DNA of 64,000 bases, from NCBI GenBank assembly GCA_036250195.1, contig JAVHZZ010000073.1, forward strand, positions 434,001 to 498,000, written 5' to 3'. Positions within the stretch are counted from its first letter, which is position 1. Each line of letters opens with the position of its first letter. The position numbers were made by a program, and so were the translations under genes. Positions 51,352-62,719 of this stretch are shown piece after piece. Under the pieces are notes generated by a model. The model was not told where the DNA came from and made no database searches. It saw only the letters and a list, made by a program, of their open reading frames with translations. This DNA is from Mixophyes australis. Its lineage: Eukaryota; Chordata; Amphibia; Anura; Limnodynastidae.

Positions 51352-51637
51352 GTTTTTCAGTGGTTAGCACCTCTGCTTTGCAGTATTGGGGTCTTGAGTA
51401 CAATTCCCACCCATGACCTTATCTGGGTAGAGGTTGTATGTTGCCCACATTTGCATGGGTTTCATCACACAATCCAAAAACATACTAGTAGGTTGCTTTG
51501 CTGCTATTAACTTGACTTTAGTCTGTGTATGTGAGGGAATTTACACTGTAAGCGCCAATGGTCAAGGACTGATGTGAGTTCTCTGTACAGCGCTGCGGAA
51601 TTAGTGGCGCTATATAAATAGCTGATGATGATAGTTG
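51352..51637 (+). mobile_element. V-SINE-like SINE with full 3' tail
   Basis: It includes cagtggttagcacc, gtcttgagtacaattcc, a central 'aaaaacatactagtaggtt', 'ctgtacagcgctgcgg' and a tail 'gcgctatataaatagctg' with GAT repeats. This is the only near-full-length SINE in the window. Confidence 0.75.
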
Positions 51638-51897
51638 CTATAATTTAGAAACCTTTTTTTTTCCTTTCAAAATTAACTGGACGCATACTCTTATGCCGGC
51701 CTATGGCCACATGTTGCACCAAGTAGCCACGACTCAAAGTCTCCGCAGTGCGCTGTGTTGTAGACTGACCGCGCCCTGCCCCCTCCCACCACGACCTTCT
51801 CAGGATCTCCCGGAATTCACTTTTCAAAGGTTGGTAAGTATGTAAGATATCAAGAACGTGGACCAGTTGCCAATGAGAAATTTTGGTCCCTTATTAC

Positions 51898-54729
51898 TAG
51901 AGATGGGCGGGTCCGGTTCCCCGAGAACCGAACCCACCCGAACTTTGGCTATCCGAGTACCGAGCTGAGGAGAAGCTCGGTACTCTCCCGCCCGTTCCGA
52001 ATCCAAATCGAGGCCGAACGTCATCGTGACGTCGTCGGATCTCGGGGCTCGGTTCTCGCGATACTTCAACATTATAAATACACGCCTCTACAGCAATCCA
52101 TCGCCATTTGACAGAGGGAGAGAGCAGGGTGTAGTCACAGGCTGATTAGAGCAGGGACAGAGAATCAAATATTCTTCTTGCAATTGCTCTAACAAAAATC
52201 GCTAGAGAAGAGAGGAGGATAGAGGTTTATTATTTTTTGTTAATATTTGGCACTCCCCAGTGCTTTTGGGGTGTCCCCCATAATTGTGCATAAATATTTC
52301 TGGCTGTCAAAAGTCATATCTGTCAGCAGTATCTACCAAATAATTTTTAGCACTCCCCAGTGCTTTTGGGGTGTCCTCCCTAATTGTGCATAAATATTTC
52401 TGTCTGTCAAAAGTCATATCTGTCAGCAGTATCTACCAAATAATTTTTAGCACTCCCCAGTGCTTTTGGGGTGTCCTCCCTAATTGTGCATAAATATTTC
52501 TGTCTGTCAAAAGTCATATCTGTCAACAGAGTGTTTCCAAATCAGTGCAAAAAACAAAAAAAAAAAAAAAATTTACTGTATTGAAGCGAAAAAGAAGTGT
52601 TACTGAGCAAAAGTTAAGTGCCGATAAAAAAAAAAATTGCAAACATGCCATTCTACACACGCAGTGGCAAAGAGAGAATGAGGCCTTCACCTTTGGCTAT
52701 TAGTGGCAGATCCCAAAAAGTTACCCAGCCTACAATTGGTGCACAACTACTGTTACGCGTCAAAGCCGAGCTGCAAGATAACAGTGAGGCATTAGAGGAG
52801 AATGTTTGCTCTGATTCACAAATGACAACAATCCCTGTGGAGAGTCCATCCAACAGTGGGATGTCTAATAGTGAGCATTCTGCTGATGTGTGCCTTAATA
52901 GCCCGAGTGTAGCCGGTGATACCCAAATTGAGGATGCCACTTTGGAATTAGAAGAGGATGAGGGGGAGATTTGTGTAGGCGATGAGGGCGCTAATGAGGA
53001 TGTTGATGAGGATGAGGTTGTTTGTGTAAGTCCTGCACCAGTGGCAGCAGTTCTGGCACGTGACAAGAAAAAGGCCATTGTCATGCCTGGGCATAAAACA
53101 AAAAAATCCACTTCTTATGTGTGGAATTATTTCTACCCAAATCCAGACAACAATTGTATAGCCATTTGTAGTGTATGTCAAGCCACAGTCAGTCGAGGGT
53201 GGGACCTTAACCATCTTGGAACCTCGTCTATGTTACGCCATTTAACGAGAGTTCATGGCAAAGTGTTGGGAAAAGCTGAAAGTTCTTCCCAAAAGAATAC
53301 AAGCACTCCCTCATCAGCTAAGACCCTCCGCTCACCGACATACCGACGGCTACAAAATACACCCACCACACCATCCTCATCAATATCCTCAGTAGCGCTC
53401 GGAGTTAGCCCGGCATCCCACTTAAGGCTGGATGACTCCGGCACTATTATTGATTCCTCTGAAGAAAGCGTTAGTCCTGCTGCTGCTGTTGCTGCTGCTG
53501 GGGGTGAATCGTCATCCCAGAGGCAGGTTAATAAAATGAGCAGTCCTACATTTCAGCAATTAACTGTGAAACAATCATTTGCGAGGGGAAGCAAATATGA
53601 CAGCAGTCACCCAGTCGCCAAGCGAATCACAGACGCCATGGCTGCAATGTTAGTGTTAGATCTGCGTCCAATCTCCACAATAAACGCAGCTGGTTTTTCA
53701 CAGTTAATTGAGGTTTTGTGTCCGCGTTACAGAATTCCATCGCGACACCATTTCTCCCGTAAAGCTATTCCACAACTATACCAAAAAGTGGGTAAAAATG
53801 TAGAGATTGCGCTGAAAAATGCCATTCTGCCCACTGTTCACTTAACCACAGATATGTGGACAAGTGGAAGTGGCCAAACCAAAGACTATATGACTGTGAC
53901 AGCCCACTGGGTTGGTCATTCACCTTCACCAGCAGGAACAGCAGCAGCATGTACACCACTACGTAACATTTGTCACAGGCAGGCCACTCTTTGTATCACC
54001 GGCTTCACTAACAGGCATACGGCTGACAATTTGTTACGCAAACTGAGAGATGTGATTGATGCATGGCTTATACCACTCGGACTCTCCCCAGGGTATGTCA
54101 TTTCAGATAACGCCAACAATATAGTGCGAGCATTACAGCTGGGTGATTTCCAACATATTCCCTGTTTTGCTCACACCATCAACTTGGTGGTGCAGAGCTT
54201 CCTACGAAATAACCGTGAGGTGCAGGAGATGCTTTCGGTGGCCCGTAAAATTTCAGGCCATTTCAGGCATTCAGCCACAGCATGTAGGAGATTACAGCAG
54301 CTCCAAGAGCAGTTTAACTTGCCCTGCCACCAACTTAAGCAAGAGGTGGTAACTCGGTGGAATTCCACCCTGTACATGCTTCAGAGGATGGAGGAACAGC
54401 GCAAAGCCATCCAAGCATATTGCACAAGTCATGACATTGGGAAAGGAGGGGGGATGTATTTCACTCTTGCACAGTGGGGAATCCTTTCAGTGCTGTGCAA
54501 GGTGCTGAAACCATTTGAAGTTGTGACATGTGAGGTCAGTGCAGACTCTGCTAGTTTGAGCCAAGTCATTCCTTTAATTAGACTATTGGAAAAGCAGCTT
54601 GAGAAAATGAAGGAGGAGCTGAAAGCAAGCAATTCAGCAAAGTATGTTGGCCTTGTCGATCAAGTACTTAATTCGCTTCACAATGATCCTCGAGTTATTA
54701 AGATCTTGAACTCGGATCAGTACGTTTTG
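51898..54729 (+). mobile_element. 5' half of a hAT transposon
   Basis: It starts tagagatgggcggg, with CGAG-rich subterminal sequence and a three-unit repeat of about 99 bp (52246-52530) before the transposase. It stops inside transposase coding DNA at 54729, where copy-A-type sequence (11577 onward) resumes. The preceding 8 bases (cttattac) differ from the 8 bases after the 3' half (tattaaac), so the two halves did not come from one insertion. Confidence 0.85.
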
Positions 54730-54747
54730 TCTGGAAAAGCAGAATAA
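52618..54747 (+). pseudogene. hAT transposase, N-terminal 700 residues, truncated
   Basis: The frame begins near VANMPF-type sequence (IANMPFYTRSG). It has an acidic linker, a BED zinc finger (WNYFYPNP, CSVC, then RHLTRVH), the first catalytic Asp in TTDMWTSGSGQTKDY, the second in YVISDNANN with CFAH, and the helical insertion with TRWNSTLYMLQRMEEQ. It ends out of homology after SDQYVL, where the rearrangement joins six foreign codons and a stop. The catalytic Glu and dimerisation region are missing. Confidence 0.9.
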
Positions 54748-55667
54748 GGATGTGCAGGGACTAGCATGCATGGGCTGAGCACAGTATGGGTGGGTTCATG
54801 TAATTGTAACATAACATCTGCAAATACGCCTTTTAGGGCTCGATCCTCATGCAGGTATTAGATTTTTGGTGCAGGTATATGATGATGACTATCAGCCCTA
54901 TTTAGCTGTTTCTAATTTGCTGATTGAGTATTGCGTAATTGACATTTCCATTTTTAATTACATTTTATATCTGCACCCCATTGTATTGGGGGGGGGGGGG
55001 GCAGACCTACACTGGTCACAAAGAAACTGTTTTTGAGCTGCAGGCTCCTTGAGACTCAACATCAATGAGTAAATCCACTTTTTTGTGTACATTATTTCCA
55101 ACGTACGTTTGGTGCGCAAATGCGTCCAACTCTGAATAAGCCCCATTATGTCTTTATTGTACTAGTTATGATTTTGTTGTATATGTTGTTATGTGTACAC
55201 TGTGCATGTGGTTATTTTACCATTTTCATGCAATACATTTCTAATGAAAGAATTGTGTCTGTGTTTTTCTTCTTACTGTAGCAATAACTAGATATTTATG
55301 TGGATAAGAAATTCCCTTGCTATGGGCATATTTCAAAAGAGCTTTATTCACTACACAGAGAGAGAGGGATGCAACACTTTTTATTGTAGCTATTTGTTTG
55401 ACTGTACAAGTCAGCTTCCCTTAGGCAAAATAGATGTACACTGGGACCAGTACCTGTGCAATACCTGTCATCAATACCAATTGCAAAATCAGGACAATTT
55501 AAGCCAATTGCCAATCCACTCAAACCATGCACAGTTTGCCAAGAGTTCCCCCCGATCAGCCCAAACACCTTTCCTAGTAGGTTCAGCCTATTTGACCAAC
55601 ACAAATTGTGACTGTTCAAGGAAAGGTAGGTGAGGTCTAAGGTTAAGGCAGCTCAGGGGTTATGGCT

Positions 55668-56045
55668 GCCCTACCACCTCCTCCAGGTAAATCTTGGTCC
55701 TGCTCAGAATGTGGGAAATGTTTTCCTAAAATATTACTTCTTAAGTATCAGAGAAGTCATACCGTAAAGAAACCATATTACAGAATGTTGGAAATATTTA
55801 GCACATAATTCACTTCTTGTTGCGCACCATACAGGAGAAAGACCATGTCATACAGGAGAGATATTCTTGCTCTGAATGTGGTAAATGTTTTACACATATT
55901 CCAAATTGTTAAATATCAGAGAAATCACTTAGGGAACAGCCAAATTCATGTGCTGATGTAGGAAAGGGTTTCAAAGTAATTCAGAAAGGTATTGTATGTC
56001 AGAGAAGTAATGAAGGGGAGAAACGTTATTTTATGCCCTGAATAT
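55668..56045 (+). pseudogene. Decayed C2H2 zinc-finger exon, copy B
   Basis: The counterpart of 12540-12910, with the same stops and frameshifts ([10 protein letters not shown], then broken fingers). Confidence 0.8.
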
Positions 56046-57245
56046 GGGCATGTTTTACAAGTTCTTGCTGTCTGGATGTCCTATGTGGCTATAAATGAGG
56101 TTGGGATTTCCTGCAATGGGTTGGCAGTGGTCTTCTCCTGGGCCTGCTGTGGTGTTGGTAGGAGCAAGAAAGGGAACATGCTGGCAGTTTATTGATGGCC
56201 AATGTATGTGGCCCCATGCAGACTCAGACATGAATGTTCAGCTGTGGTGGAGGGCAGCCGCTTGCTAAGTGTTTTTAAGATCGGAAGACAGTTCAGGCAT
56301 GGGAATCCTGCTTGAAAAAGACATAACAAATTAAATATAGATACAAAGCATCCCTGACTTGGGAGACATCCACACAGGGAGGCAGCATTATTATTGGAGA
56401 ATGGGTTTAAGAATGTTTTTAGAGTTCCTTATAGGGAGTCCAAAGAGTATAAACTGTACGGATATTTGATGTCAGCCATGCATTATGCACTGTAAATGGT
56501 CCCTAAAACAAAGCCCAGAATATTCAGCCTGATTCATCATTTGTCAATTCCAAAGAAAGATTTGGTGACTAATGGGATCAGTAAGGAGACATGTTCTGCA
56601 TCATACACCTCACTTGATGCGGCCATTCTGTAAGAGGCATCTACCTGAAGCTTTCACCTCCTTAAAAGAGTGGGTGCTAAGAAGGAAAATGGGAATCAAG
56701 TCAGTTATCCACTATCTGGACATTTTTCTTTTCATGTGACGAGACCAGTGTCTTATGAAAACCTATAATGAATGGGGATAGTATTGGGACAGTCATGCTC
56801 CTCAGATTTTGATGATCAGTGTCAGGACACCAGGGCATTAGAGTCAAGGCCCACAGAGTAGCCCTGGTACCTTAGTGTTCTTTGGATCACGCAGACAAAG
56901 AGGAGTGGTAGCTATAATAGTACCTTTATTACAGAAGGTGCAAACACAACTGTAACACAATAACTATATTAAATCGCCAACATCTAAAAACCTCCCCAAC
57001 ACATCCTCAGATAAAGATATGAGGAACCGTTACATATGTTTAAACAGTATTTCTTTGGCCGGGCTAAGTTGTAAAAAAAGTCTCTGGTCCTGATGCTTTT
57101 GTCACAATAGCTCAGTACTCAGGTCTTCCAGATTCCTCAGATTTCTACACTTCTAGGCTTGCTGGTCCTGGCCTCTCGGCCTTATGTTTACTACCGAGAT
57201 GTTAGCAGCCTGGACCCCTGTCACCCTACTCCTGTAGGCACACCA

Positions 57246-57423
57246 GGGGGTAAATGTATCAAGCTGAGAGTTTTCCGGCGGGTTTGAAAAACCAATCAGA
57301 TTCTAGCTATCATTTATTTAGTGCATTCTACAAAATGAAAGCTAGAATCTGATTGGTTGCAATAGGCAACATCTCCACTTTTCAAACCCGCCGGAAAACT
57401 CTCAGCTTGATACATTTACCCCC
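57246..57423. mobile_element. Short hairpin MITE, copy B
   Basis: The counterpart of 14107-14284, with the inverted ends intact. Confidence 0.9.
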
Positions 57424-58079
57424 AGATGTGCAGACTCACAAGCAGCTCCCATTGGGGCAGAGTTATACTGTTGCACGATGTTCAGCCAGAGATGTGCCTA
57501 GATGTAAAATTGTAACCAGGACACACGTTGGAGCTGGTAGGAGACAGATCTTCAATACCAAGCTCAGGATATCCAATAAACAACCCTTGGTCTCCTTGCA
57601 GGCTCTTTTTAAACAGTTCAGAATTCCCACTGGTGAAATCCCGTCCTGTAAGGTTATCCCAAGTCCGTACAGAATGCCATTGGCTCCCAAATCAGGGGTT
57701 GGATATGGGAGTGGAGAGAAGTCATCCCCACATGGGTTTCCCCCCAGCTGGTCTAGTGCATAGTAGTCTGACACAGTCCTAGAGAGAACAATAGAGTAGC
57801 AAACTGGTTACTGCAGGGCTTAATCCCAGATGATGAATAGCAGCTTCCTGTCTTAATCCCTTCTATACATTTATGTTGTGAAAGGGGCTCCAGCTGCTCC
57901 AGACTTCCTGTCCTCACTGAGGGAGGGTTTAACTGGCCAGGATATAGTACAGCAGACAATTTGTAGTCCAAATAAAGCACATGGAGCCCACCTGGATATA
58001 TTTATGAACCTGCCGTTTTAGTCCATTGACTCTTCATTCAGAACCATATTATGAAATCCATATACTTCAACCAAATGAA

Positions 58080-58640
58080 TCCAGAGTCTTTATTATTATT
58101 ATTATTATCGTTTATTTGTAAGGCGCCACATGGTTTCCGCAGCGCCATACACAGTACAAACAGTAGACCATACAGGGCAAAACAGTACAGAACATTAAAC
58201 ATAAAATACCAATACTTCGTAAACTCCGGGCAGGCAAATACAGTAGAGACAAGGTGGAAGAACATTTATGGATACAGGAGGAAAGAGGGCCCTGCTCATA
58301 CGAGCTTACATCCTAAGGGAGGGTGAACAGAATCAGGCACAGAAGGGAGCCAGTGAGGCAAAGGGGAGAACCGAAGAGATGAGAGGTTAAGTGGATGGTT
58401 GGTAGGCCTTAAGAAACAGGTGAGTTTTAAGTGCCCGTTTGAAGGAGCACAGGTTGGGTGAGAGACAGATGGAGCGAGGAAGGTCGTTCCAGTGAAGGGG
58501 GGCAGCGCAGGAGAAGTCTTGGATTCTAGAGTGGGAATTATATGTGCCAAATGGGGATAACAATATATCCAAATACTAGTGGCCAGATACATACCTTTGT
58601 ATGGGGGGATTGTAACTGTAATCCTATCTCGGCACAATCA
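58080..58640 (-). pseudogene. L2/CR1-like LINE 3' end remnant
   Basis: On the minus strand, 58387-58572 encodes a C-terminal reverse-transcriptase motif (HWNDLPRSI, SFKRALKTHLFL). This matches the WNxLPxxIR...FKxxLKTHLF ending of L2/CR1-type LINE ORF2 proteins. It is followed by a 3' non-coding tail ending in a TAA microsatellite. The frame is interrupted and the 5' part is missing, as usual for truncated LINE insertions. Confidence 0.7.
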
Positions 58641-58840
58641 GCTTTTCTGTATCACTTTCAGTTTATATCTATTGTCAGACAGTGCATGGGGAAGCTGGGG
58701 GGGTCAGTGGCAGAATATGGGTTACACTCCTTACTGATTGGGACAGCAATGGAGGCTGTCAGCTGGGGCTGAAGTGACAAGATGATTATGTATACCGGGA
58801 AATGGGAATCAAGTGGTTTCAGATCTTATGTAAAGCTCCA
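58637..58840 (+). pseudogene. Diverged tyrosine recombinase remnant (DIRS-like)
   Basis: The translation gives FQFISIVRQCMGKL, then AEYGLHSLLIGTAMEA, and after a stop TGKWESSGFRSYVKL. It resembles the C-terminus of DIRS-order tyrosine recombinases, with His (GLHSL), a Leu in place of the second Arg, Trp in GKWES and Tyr in RSYV. It belongs to a different subfamily from the Ngaro-like copies. It is too short and broken to be functional. Confidence 0.6.
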
Positions 58841-58849
58841 GTTTCTACT

Positions 58850-60034
58850 ATAAAGATTTAAGAAAAGGAGGTAGGAGATGTATTTCCAATTTGGAAAATC
58901 CCTCCACCTCTACCCCAGTCCCTCTCCCTTCTCCCCCTCATCATAAAAAATTAAAAAATAAAACAGCAGTTTGTTCTATTTGTTATATATATCCAACCTT
59001 ACATGGTCTATCTTTGGTACGGGAAAAGTCCTAACTTGTACACTCACCACGTAGGCCGTTAATTCCCAACTACCAATTGGAATGTGACATAGAATATAAT
59101 CTATATTTCTATAGTCATTTGTATTTTTGCTTTGTTTTGTTTTATTTTATGTTTTGTTTCCTCTCTGATTTTTAGATTGTGTAACCTTGGTTCTTATTTA
59201 ATGTCAACAACATGTACGGTTGTGCTGTATATTGATATCTATCTGCTGTTACAAATAAAAAGTTAAAAGAAAAGGAGGTAGAAGGGGGATGAGATGTTGG
59301 GGTAGAAGGTGTGAGAGACAGAAAACACTAAGATAATGTGGTGAAGGTACGAGGACATGGTGGAGTATACAGAGAGTACCCCAGGAAGAAGAGGAGAGTG
59401 GACAAGGGAATAGTCAAGGAAAATAAGATGGTAAAGTGGTGGATACCTAGTAGTATAGCTGCGAGTATGGTAGGCTCAACTAAAGGAATGTGTAATTTAA
59501 TCAATTAAGAAAGATCTAACTAAGTATTCATAATGCACAAGACGAAAGACAGAAAAAGAGTTAAAAAATGATATGTATGTAAATTAAATGATCCTTTAAT
59601 GAGAATTAATGACACAGTGCAGCAGGTGGGAAATAATATCACACAAAGAGAGTTATAGAGGCCGGATACCCTGTACCTGTTCTACTAACAACTACCACAA
59701 CTACCACTGGTAGTTCTCCTGAACATGATCAATAAATAAATGATGATGATTATCCAGCTGGAAGCAGGAAGACACAGAAGAGGAATGAAAGGCCAGGTAA
59801 TGCCTTAATTTATGGTGAGTCATAATTATAGGTTATACTGATAATACTTCTCTAAATGATTAATTAGAGAATCCAATACACAATACATAATGTGATAAAA
59901 AATAGCACTTAACTTAATACATTAATAACAGCAACTCTGCAGACATGTTGCCCTGTTGGAATCGCTCATATAGAGTAGACTGGCGCAATATTCACGCATG
60001 TGGGAATCAAGGAAGGAAAAAAGGAAAAACGACT

Positions 60035-60069
<35 letters not shown>

Positions 60070-60087
60070 AATATTTAGATAGATAAA

Positions 60088-60135
<48 letters not shown>

Positions 60136-60340
60136 ACTACATGATGATATCCTCATTTCAATATTGATCAATCCAATCTGTAGGGAACATTTACTTCCAT
60201 TTATTGTATGATTCTCTCTAACACCAGAGGAATAATATATTGCAATAAATTGGAGATATGAGAGAAGAGACAGAGATTGTCCTGTCTATACTTTTCCCAT
60301 TAACATTGTTCCATTCTCAAATAGCTCTGAAGCAATAACT
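58850..60340. other. Intergenic stretch, no gene seen
   Basis: Contains a possible retroelement 3' end (ctgttacaaataaaaagtt near 59250), purine-rich DNA, and two TA runs (60037-60065 and 60088-60132). No conserved coding motif was found. Confidence 0.6.
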
Positions 60341-60969
60341 AGGAGTTAATTGCTGGATGTCACCTCTCTCCTGATGATAGTTTTCAGTTTTCCGGTCATT
60401 GAAAGAGCAGCGCTTATAAAAGAAGAAGAATAAGAAGATATCCCAACAGCGGCCACAGTGTTTGTGTGTACAACCAACAACTCTATAACGTGACGCGTTT
60501 CTCCGCCTCCAAGTGAAATATTTTCAGAAGGATGGAGCCCAAATTCTGCTTGAAAATCTAAAAGTATATTGGCCAATCAGTAAGGGCCATCAATGAATCC
60601 AATTAGAACTCAGATCTTACATACATTTATGTATATGTCGTATGTAAGATCTCAGTTTTCTATGTTTATCTAAAGAGACTGCAGCAGCTTTACATACACA
60701 AGGATTTATATTTATTATATCTTGTGCACATGTATCCTCTATTTATCTATTTTGGGAAAAAGGCTTTTCTGGGAAACTCTATTTTTATGTCTTGCTATTC
60801 AGAATCATCACATGCAAAAATGTATATTTTGGGTATTTTTGCCCTGTGATTTCAGAAGCACACTCCAATGCATGCAATGTGTGCCTTGGCCATGCCCATT
60901 ACTGGTGCTGAACAGAACCAGTTGCAAACAAAATTGCAATCTGGCAGATCATTTCTCAAGCCCAGTAAC

Positions 60970-61345
<376 letters not shown>

Positions 61346-61440
61346 TTTTCCGCAATTCTCCAAATATTGTGAAATCATTTAACTGTTAATGTAAATTAAA
61401 CAATTGATCCGTGTGTGTGTGTGTGTGTATATAATACATA

Positions 61441-62650
61441 TATATAGTCCAGTCGTCCACAATATTAATATCGCTGACAAGTGAAGTGAATAACAGTTAT
61501 TATCTCGTTATAATGGCACCTGTTAAGTGGTGGGATATATTAGACAGCAAGTCAACACTTAGTTTTTGAAGTTGATGTGTTGGAAGCAGGAAGAATGGGT
61601 ATGCGTAAGGATCTGAGCGACTTTGACAAGAGTCAAATTGTGATGGCTAGATGACTGGGTCAGAGCATCTCCAAAACGACAGATCTTGTGGGGTGTTTGC
61701 GGTATGCAGTGGTTAGTACCTACCAAAAGTAGTCCAAGAAAGGACAACCGGTGAACCAACGACAGGGTCATGGGCACCCAAGCGCATGAGGAGCATAGGC
61801 TAGCCTGGCTGGTCCGATCCCATATAAGAGCTACTATAGCACAAATTTCTGAAAAAGGTAATGCTGGCTATGATAGCAAGGTGTCAGAACACACAGTGGA
61901 TCGAAGGTTGCTGCCTATGGGGCTGTGTAGCCACAGAACGGTTAGAGAGCTCATGCTGATCCACCACCAAAATGCCTACAATGGGCAAGTGAGCGCTAGA
62001 ACTGGACCATGGAGCAATAGAAGAGGGTGGCCTTGTCTGATGAATCGCATTTTCTTTTACATCGTGGACGGCCAGGTGCGTGTGCATCGTTTAATATGGG
62101 GAAGAGAAGTCACCAGGATGTACAATGGGAAGAAGGCAAGCCGGTGGAGGCATTGTGATACTCTAGATTATAATCTACTGGGAAACATTGGGTCCTGGCA
62201 TTCATGTGGGTGTTACTTTGACACATACCACCTACCTAAGCTTTGTTGCAGACCAAGTACACCCCTCCATGGCAGCGGTATTCCCTGAATGTAGTAACCT
62301 GTTTCAACAGGATAATGCTCCCTGCCACTTTGCAAAAAGTGTTCAGGAATGGGTTGAGGGACATGACAAAGAGTTCAAGGTGTTGACTTGGCCTCCAAAT
62401 TCCCTAGATCTCAGTCCATTCGAGCATCTGTGGAATATGCTGTAAGAATAAGTCCAAGCCTTGGAAGCCCCACCTTACAACTTACAGTACTTAAAGGATC
62501 TGCTAACGTCTTGGTGCCACATCCCACAGGACACCTTCACAGGTCTTGTGGAGTCCATGCCTCGCATGGTCAAAACAGTTTTGTTGGCACAAGGGGAGGG
62601 GGACCTACACAATATTAGGCAGGTGGTTTTAATGTTGTGGCTGTGTATAT
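61441..62650 (+). mobile_element. Decayed Tc1/mariner transposon
   Basis: Degenerate inverted ends (ccacaatattaatatcgct on the left; the right end reads ccacaacattaaaacc in reverse) flank a broken Tc1-like transposase. Frames include MGMRKDLSDFDKSQIVMAR and the DNA-binding region (61590-61900). They end with FQQDNAPCHFAKSVQEW, carrying the second catalytic Asp, and LTWPPNSLDLSPFEHLW, carrying the final Glu. At least four stops or frameshifts are present, so it is inactive. Confidence 0.88.
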
Positions 62651-62719
62651 GGGTTATGTTGCCCTTATCTAATTTGCGAACGAGACAGGTGTGCACCACA
62701 ATAAGCTAACTGGTGCCGT

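Larger units (their letters stand above)
33026..57871. repeat. Segmental duplication, copy B
   Basis: This is the second copy of 1-14731. It begins at or before 33026, where it runs out of a series of related exon-intron units, and ends near 57871, where it diverges from copy A at 14731. It carries the longer and probably more ancestral form of the Ngaro-like retroelement nest. It is interrupted at 44357-54729 by sequence absent from copy A, mainly two halves of a hAT transposon around a SINE-rich spacer. Confidence 0.95.

Noticed and set aside
61559..61777. A minus-strand open frame in the mariner region
   Set aside because: It is the complement of the Tc1/mariner transposase N-terminal region.
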